64,000 nucleotides of DNA, from NCBI GenBank assembly GCA_030737875.1, contig CM060911.1, positions 55,732,001 to 55,796,000 of the forward strand, given 5' to 3'. The notes beneath the pieces are model-generated. The model ran no database searches, was not told where the DNA came from, and was given only the letters and a program-made list of their open reading frames with translations. Each line of letters opens with the position of its first letter. Position 1 is the stretch's first letter. The position numbers and the translations under genes were made by a program. The DNA comes from Allium sativum. Taxonomy: Eukaryota; Streptophyta; Magnoliopsida; Asparagales; Amaryllidaceae. This document shows positions 57,569-64,000 of this stretch, in pieces.

Positions 57569-59496
57569 CGTTAACCCCATTATAAAAATGCAGGTCAGAA
57601 AATAATACGTTGAGACCGTCCAGGCCGTTTGCGCGACATGGTTCTATGTCGTTAACACGACATAAAATATTTGCCGCAAACATTAATCATGGCATAAGAC
57701 CATTCATGCCGTAAGCCGCCATCCGAAGCATTTATGTCGTTTCTCGCGACGTGAGTCATATCGTTCATTTCATATTGCATCGTTCATGCCACCAGTATCC
57801 ATCTCGCAAGTCCCAAGAAGCTGAACCATGCAAACAATTCGGTCATCACTGTAACACATGTCGAGTCGCTCATACTCCGAAGCAATCAAGTTGCTGCCAC
57901 ACTCGAGTCGAGCCGTTGCTCCCGACTTAAACCAAGTCGTTCCGGTCCAAGCATGCCACATGAACCTTCATGCCGTATGTTCTACCAAGTTTCCACGTGG
58001 TGTAAAAGTATGCAACAGGGCATTTGAATTGTCTCGCACAGGCTATTCGTGAAATATGCCGTAAGCCATCAAAGAATGGAACATTAGAACATTGTTCATG
58101 TTAGTTTAGGGCGTGGCACAACTCATCAATTTGGTCACAAAGAGCAAGTTAGGTTGATTATCCAGACCAGCAGGTCATGCAAAGAATATATAAATATATA
58201 TGAAAGGACACGTGACATGTGTACATAATGGGAACCACCAGAACATGCCACGTGAACTTCATTTCATGCAAGTCGTTGGTGTGATTTTAGTCAAGTTGTT
58301 GGGGGTATTCTATAATTCATGTCGTTGGACATCGAGCAAGTACCAGGTTGTTCATGAAAAATACACACGGCATGGATCATTTATAAGTTGCATGGTATTA
58401 TATCAGGAGAGAAGGATGAGTCATCCGTTACTTTTCCAGCATGCCGCATGTCGTCTAAATAAAGTATACTGCACGTGAAATAGAACAGTATGTGTATCAA
58501 GTCACCATGGATAATCATGTCGTTGACAGCTGGGTTCAAGCTGTTCATATGGAAAGACTCACGTCGTTGCCTATATGTAATAAAGCATATCGTTCCAAAT
58601 CATTTCTGGACTACACGTTCGAATCATTTCTTGATAAAGGGAACAATCAAGCCGCATGGACCACAACCACACAACAGAGTGCCAGGTGTATTCACATATT
58701 CACATGTATTGAAAGCGGAAACGTGTTAGTATTTGAAAACCATATGAAGCAAAAGCATATCGTCCGGTCGCTGGGAATAGTTTAATGGCACAAGCAATTT
58801 CATATCGTAGGCTGAGTAAACTTATGCCAACCTCGAGCCAGTTGTAAAACGCATGATGACAGCTTTACTTTCCTATTTACCACTTTTCCACTCTTCCTTG
58901 AACACCTCTATAAATACCCCCAGAAGGGACCAATTCTTCTACCCCGAAGGGCCGCCAAATCATTTCTCCAACACTTTAAGCTCCATTCCAAAGTTCCATT
59001 AATGCCTTCCAAGGATCAATCAACATCTCTCCAACAAAAAATGGATAAATCTACTCCAAACTCCATTAGATTTCTCTCAAAATCAATCCAAGCTACTCTA
59101 ATCTCTACTAATCTTATCTAAAGCCTAGATATAACGCTAAATCACCATGGAATCCATGAAGATCGTCCAATTGCTAAAGTGGTCGAAGATTCATACATCC
59201 ACCATCACGTAGCAAGAGATCTCACCAATTCCTTTACAAATTCAAGTGAAATTTAGATCATAAAGAGAGTGAAATGAATGTAAAGATAGAATTCATATAC
59301 TTTGTAAATCCCAAAATGATAATGCAAATCTCTTCCATATTGGACGTAGGTCCAAATTGACCGAACCACTCTAAAAATTTCGTTGTTCTTTATTTTTTGC
59401 TCTTTATTTTGAATTATGTGGCTCCATTTTCTAATCTAACCATTTGGTGAGTGCTCCATGAGCATCTTTGGTGTTTGAACCAATTTGTTTTAAACA
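57569..59496 (+). repeat. 5' LTR of the Tat-related gag-only element
   Basis: 1928 bp. Starts CGTTAACCCC (the 3' LTR has TGTTAACCCC) and ends AAACA. U3 carries repeated ATGTCG words. Related to the solo LTR at 20534-22598. Confidence 0.88.
58909..58916 (+). promoter_or_regulatory. TATA box (TATAAATA)
   Basis: CCTCTATAAATACCCCC, followed by a CA/CT-rich leader as in the solo LTR. Confidence 0.68.
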
Positions 59497-59498
59497 TT

Positions 59499-59517
59499 TG
59501 GTGCCCACCATGGGGCC
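59499..59517 (+). promoter_or_regulatory. Primer binding site, Tat type
   Basis: TGGTGCCCACCATGGGGCC, two bases after the LTR. This wording is usual for Tat elements and differs from the initiator Met site of the other elements here. I do not assign the tRNA. Confidence 0.8.
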
Positions 59518-59649
59518 ATGTTCACACTTCTCTCAATCTTAAGAGCCTTCCATTGAAGTTCTTTTCCTACTTCTACCATAGATTCTACAAGTTTAAGATC
59601 TAGGCCAATCGACGAACTCTCTTCCAAAATCAAGTCCTTGTCCAAGATA

Positions 59650-61200
59650 ATGGCTAAATCTTAGAAGATGACAAACAAAACCATTGAAGAAACCAACAAT
59701 GTTGCTAACAACGAAGTTACATTGCTTACTAACCGTTTTGAAGATGGCGAAAACTCGGTAGGTGGAGCCGGTGTGACTAAGAATGAGTTGGATGCCGCTA
59801 TTGCTAACATGAACCAACAGATGGATGCTTCTACTAAGGCGATGATGGAGAAACTTGACGCCATCCTTAACGCTCGACCAAATCCACCACCTTGAAAGGT
59901 CCATGTTGATCTTGATGAAAATGCCAATTCATCCGCTTCTAACCATGATCGCAACGACAATATGGAAGTTGATAACGAATGGTTGAGCGACAAAGACGAG
60001 ATTAACGTTGAAAACTCGATGCCAAAAGCTAAGAATCATTCCGAGATGAAATCTCGAAGGGTTACCAGTCCCATCACGGGGGCACCTCCTCGTCGAGAAG
60101 GTAAAGGACCTAAGCTCTCTAGCTAGGAACGCATGCCTAGACGAATTTGGTAAAGAGCTCAGCTTCACAGAGCGGCATACCACTGAAGAGTACATCTTGG
60201 ATATGATAGAACAAATCATGAAGAAGAATCAAGCTTGCAATGATGATGAAAGAGAATGGAATTTCTCTCCCGAAAGGACTCCATTTACCGAAAGAATCCG
60301 AAAAATAGCGAAATTCAATCCTCCAACTTTGCCTCCATACAACGGCCTTGTTGATCCCAACTACTTTCTGTTCAAATACGAGTGTCATATGAGTGCGACA
60401 AAAGCAACAGACGAGATGAGATGCTGATATTTTCCTCTCTACTTAGAAGGCCTTGCGTCGTTATGGTTCACAAAGCTACCACTTAAGTCCGTAGACCGAT
60501 TGACTTGACCAAAAAGTTCAAAAAGCAATTCCGCTTGTATGCTACTAAAGCCAAGAATGCCATAATGCTTTCAACAATGAAGCAGAATTCAGGGGAATCC
60601 ATTAAAGCTTTTTCAGTCGATTCAATATTGCCTTTTCCGAGGTGAGGAAGCCAGAACCTCGCATAATTCTCATGTTTCTAATCGGTGCCATAGATGAGAA
60701 GAGCGAATTCGGTAGATGGATTAAAATGAAAGAATCGAACACGCATGAGAAATTCTATAAAAAAGCCGAGGAGTACATGAGATCGACAATAATCCTGTAC
60801 CTCTTCATATTATTGATGCTAACCCGCTTCTTGAAGCTCCCAAAAATGCTGCTACCCAATATAATCAGAAGAGTAATCAGGGGCAGAAGTGAACCAATGA
60901 AGGGAATGGCAACAAAGCTAATAAGAAGTCTCACTTTTTCAATATCTATCTTGCCACAAAGAATTATGAAGAGTATGTGGAGCAAAATCTGATAAGGATA
61001 AGTGACAAAGCATAAAACTTCGGTAAATTCTGTAGATTTCACAACCAGCCTGGTCATAACACTAATGAGTGCTGACACCTGAAGAACCTCATCAAGGAAT
61101 TGATCAGGAAAAATAGGCTGCAGTAGTATGTAAAGAATCTGTAGACCATGAACCATTCTGCAACTCCCTAAGGGCAAGGGGCATCAATTGATCAGTCTGG
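59650..61200 (+). pseudogene. gag of the Tat-related element, broken
   Basis: Begins near MTNKTIEETNNVANN (59668) with an N-terminal part ending NPPP (59895). A charged linker follows, then MDMIEQIMKKNQ (60197). The capsid part contains FTERIRKIAKFNPPTLPPYN, DPNYFLFKYECHMSATKATD and, after a stop, YFPLYLEGLASLWFTKLPLK (to about 60480). The zinc-binding end is FCRFHNQPGHNTNEC (about 61028-61075) followed by HLKNLIKELI, the CX2HX4-5HX4C-type close of Tat gag. At least five stops or shifts. The gag would package the RNA. Confidence 0.85.
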
Positions 61201-61814
61201 TCCAAGCAACAGAGCTCCTGCTCAAACCAATCCAAGGATGATCATCAAGTGATAACAGTTGATGGTGCTCCGATTTGAATGGCTTGGAATAAGCGATCAA
61301 CATCGCCACCACTTTACTTCATGCTCTATTTCATGCTTTACTTCATGTTGTACTTTCTATTATATTCAAAACTTCTTGTAAATAATCTATAATGAACTGT
61401 AAGTGAAGTACTGAACATTAGCTCAATAACTAGGAGCATATCTTTCTAAATGAATTTCTTGCTTGCAAAATTTTACGACAAATCAAAATTTCCTTAAAAG
61501 ACGATTTCATATTGCAGGCTATCTATCGAGCACTTGTTCCTCTGAAATCTAATGAAACATGGCGACCCCAACAATGCTAGTTCAAGTGCCAGATGCCAAA
61601 ATAGAAAAGCATAGACTTGGAAAATGAATGGGAAGAGTCGCAAAGATTCAAACAATGAACAAGCGCCACGTCAAACAACAAAAAGTTTGTAACTTCTACC
61701 GAAGCGGCACTTCCCAAGTGAGAGGTTTAAGGCCTTAGTTCCTAAATTGAGACAACATGCCAAGTCAAGCGTCCAACAAAGGAACTGATTGCTACCCCCA
61801 TTGAACGTTATAAC
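61201..61814 (+). other. Interior without pol
   Basis: Where protease and RT would be expected there is only AT-rich sequence with stops in all frames. A local repeat of TTTCATG(C/T)T(C/T)TACTTCATG is at about 61316-61350. Confidence 0.55.
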
Positions 61815-62460
61815 AGGCGCCCAATCCATTTGCGTAGCATCTGGAATCCCCAGATGTGAAGAACGTAAATTCATTTGCGTCACATCTGAAAATCTCAAAT
61901 GCAAAGAATGACCAAACCATTTGCGTAGCATCTGGAATCCCCAGATGTGAAGAATGTTTCTTCATTTGTGTAGCATCTGAAAATCTCGGTTGCGAAGAAT
62001 AACTAAACCATTTGCATTGCATCTGGAATCCCCAGATGTGAAGAATGTAAATTCATTTGTGTTGCATCTAAAGATCTTAGATGCGAAGAATGACCAAACC
62101 ATTTGCATAGCTTATGGAATCCCCAGATGTAAAGAATGTAAATTCATTTGTAGCATCTGAAAATCTCAGATGCGAAGAATGAAAAAAACATTTTCGTAGC
62201 ATCTAGAATCCCAAGATGTGAAGAATGTAAATTCATTTGCGTAGCATTTGGAATCCCTAGATATGAAGAATGTAAATCATTTGCGTAGGGTCTGAAATCT
62301 CAGATGTGAAGAATGAAAAACAATTTGCGTAGCATCTGGAATCCCCAGATGTGAAGAATGTTGAAATCCATTCACGTAACATCTGCTTGTCTCAGATGTA
62401 AAAAATGTTGGACCTCCAATTAATTCACGTGACATATGATTATCTCAGACTTGACGAATC
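61815..62460 (+). repeat. Tandem array of 14 hairpin units, about 45 bp period
   Basis: Each unit holds a palindrome, best form CATCTGGAATCCCCAGATG (7-bp stem, 5-nt loop), at 61838, 61883, 61929, 61974, 62019, 62065, 62111, 62154, 62199, 62245, 62289, 62333, 62380 and 62433, separated by GTGAAGAATGTAAATTCATT and TGCGTAG. Two types alternate, one with loop AATCC and one with AAAAT/CTC, giving a 90-bp higher-order unit in the left half. Confidence 0.93.
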
Positions 62461-62469
62461 ATAGAGGCA

Positions 62470-62660
62470 AAATAAAGCCCCTTCACAGTAGGGGAAAATT
62501 AGAAATTTCATTCTCCCATAGTAGAGACGAAATTCAAAACCCAAAGACCTCCCCAAGCGGGGGCAATGAATCCAAAGTCCTCCCCTAGAGGGGGCACAAT
62601 ATATAAGTCCTCCGCTAGCGGGGGCAAAAAGATATAAAACTTCTCCAAATAGAAGCACTA
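62470..62660 (+). repeat. Second hairpin array, C/G-rich arms
   Basis: Short inverted repeats in a row: GCCCCTTCACAGTAGGGG (62478), CTCCCCAAGCGGGGGC (62550), CTCCCCTAGAGGGGGC (62580), CTCCGCTAGCGGGGGC (62610) and CTTCTCCAAATAGAAGC (62640). The last four are about 30 bp apart. Confidence 0.85.
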
Positions 62661-63917
62661 AACCAGCCAGTAAGGTTGGAATTCCTATTGTATCGACAAA
62701 GCTCAAAAGCTCCATATATATTGGCAAGCTCAAATAGTTTCGACCGACAAAGTTAAAGCTTCTAACACGTCAATAACAATCAAGGAGATTCGACAAACTA
62801 GTCATATCAAGCTCTTGCGACTCGTGACGACCCACAGTACTGAGGCAATACAACCACATAGGAGTTGAATGATGTTCAAAGGAATACCATGTGGCTATCA
62901 CGACATTGCAACAAGCTAAAAACCAATTCTTTCCTTCAAAATGAGGCATTTGAAAAATTCGGCAGAATCGATATGCTCGATATGTCGATAAAACTCATTA
63001 CACCAATAAGGATCAACCTGGGAAACCCAATTAGAATCTCGTAACACAAAAGCTTCCTAGTTTCCAAAGCTCCAATCATAAATATCTCACATTTCAGTAT
63101 GAGATATAGAAAGGGGAGTGAACAATAATTAAACATTGAGGCAAGCCGTTGCGAAACAAAGATTTAAAATTTTATATATCCCAGGATGATCCATGGTATC
63201 AGAGCAGATTCAAATTTCTAAATCTAACTGAGCTAATGCAGCAGGTCTAAAAGTAGACAGTCAGTAAACTCTCTTTTCCCTGGCAATCTTGCGACAAATT
63301 CGGGAACGCCAAAACAAGTTCATGCTTGATTAAAAATAAATTGAGTTAGCACAAAATAACATCTCTGCAGCAAGTTGTCAAGTGGACAAGATATAACCAA
63401 AGATTTATCCTCTTGCGATCCGAAAAATGCAGTCGCTCTAGCCTCAAGAACCCAAATCAGAGCTCCAATCTGAACAGGTGCACATTTCATAAAACGTAAA
63501 CTGTCATACAAAATCATTTAGGTCATTAGAAGAGAGAGGACTGGAATCTATATTCGATACAAAATCAAGTGTCATTGTGAATTCGGATTAAAGTATCGCA
63601 TTTATCCGGATGATGTTAAATGAATTATAAACAATTAAACAAAACAACTGTGCATAAGTATGTTATTCAATCCCAATCACAAAATTCACCATAATTCATT
63701 TTTAGTGATTAAAATACACTATCGATATGGATGGTCGATGGTGAAGTATAGGTCCAAAATCGTGCAAGTGCTTGTTTTGATTACAAAACAGGTGGCATGA
63801 AGCACACAAATTCAAAGCAAGATCCGCCATAGCAAATAAAAAGCTTCAATTGGATCTCAACTTGAATTATGTTCATTTCGAAGCCCTCATTTCTCACAAG
63901 AAAGAAATACAAGGTTC
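62661..63917 (+). other. 3' interior of the Tat-related element
   Basis: No ORF with recognisable content. One initiator Met-type primer-site sequence (63195-63207) is embedded here; see findings. Confidence 0.5.
63195..63207 (+). other. Embedded primer-site-like sequence
   Basis: TGGTATCAGAGCA, an exact match to the initiator Met type site, about 720 bp upstream of the purine tract and not next to any LTR end of this element. Confidence 0.6.
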
Positions 63918-63928
63918 GAGGGAGGAAA
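63918..63928 (+). promoter_or_regulatory. Polypurine tract of the Tat-related element
   Basis: GAGGGAGGAAA directly before TGTTAACCCC. Confidence 0.88.
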
Positions 63929-64000
63929 TGTTAACCCCATTATAAAAATGTGGGCCATAAAATAATATGTTGAGACCGTCCAGGCCGTTTCCGCGACATG
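63929..64000 (+). repeat. 3' LTR start, cut by window end
   Basis: 72 bp matching 57569-57640 with about six differences. It runs off the right edge. Confidence 0.9.

Larger units (their letters stand above)
57569..64000 (+). mobile_element. Tat-related gag-only retrotransposon, right end off window
   Basis: 5' LTR 57569-59496, primer site, broken gag, two hairpin-forming arrays, purine tract 63918-63928 and the first 72 bp of the 3' LTR. The last 72 bases of the window match 57569-57640 almost base for base. The interior is 4.4 kb and has no protease, RT or integrase, so it fits the gag-only (TR-GAG) type and would need a partner. Confidence 0.9.

Overview
This is plant nuclear DNA made almost entirely of nested transposable elements. 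The evidence is the families present: Ty3/gypsy Tat and Tekay/Del-type chromoviruses, a SIRE-like Copia derivative, a LINE, a Mutator-like TIR element and a MITE. A short piece of chloroplast rpoC2 also sits in the nuclear DNA. The AT-rich composition suggests a flowering plant, probably a eudicot, but the species cannot be told. I found no intact host gene, tRNA or rRNA. Almost every coding trace is broken; the one long intact frame is a coiled-coil gag-like ORF in the SIRE-like element (32564-33697, minus).

Layout. 1-23440: a Tat element enters from the left (degraded RT, RNase H and integrase, 1-2920), followed by a 3' untranslated stretch and a decayed antisense ORF (15434-19205, minus). 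A Tekay-type element in minus orientation (3227-14523, 3.9-kb LTRs, 5-bp target duplication ATGCC) is inserted in it. A solo LTR (20534-22598, duplication GAATG) sits in what is probably the Tat 3' LTR. 23716-25965: a 5'-truncated LINE, minus. 26609-27427: a Mutator-like TIR element with near-perfect 9-bp flanks.

27996-50130: an old chromovirus (host copy H) whose gag, protease, RT and integrase traces have been pulled apart by three later insertions. These are a SIRE-like non-autonomous element (30882-34968, minus, duplication AACTT), a 6.6-kb solo LTR (35537-42180, duplication GAACG) and a second Tekay-type element (43476 to about 48640, plus) that has lost its 3' half. 50131-57568: a MITE (51180-51935), a copy of a dispersed repeat, the rpoC2 fragment (53095-53345) and a long AT-rich LTR-like stretch. 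57569-64000: a Tat-related gag-only element with 5' LTR, PBS, broken gag, two hairpin-forming tandem arrays, PPT and the start of its 3' LTR.

The most interesting signal is a structured module found twice in each Tekay-type LTR, six instances in all. It has a conserved 27-nt core enclosed by stems whose two arms change together between copies (TTAGAC/GTCTAA, TTAGAT/ATCTAA, TTAGAA/TTCTAA and others). It lies 1.2-1.7 kb downstream of the LTR TATA box, so it should be transcribed. This looks like a conserved RNA structure in the retrotransposon leader. A second signal is a cluster of GTCGAC palindromes at similar distances upstream of the TATA box in three different LTRs.
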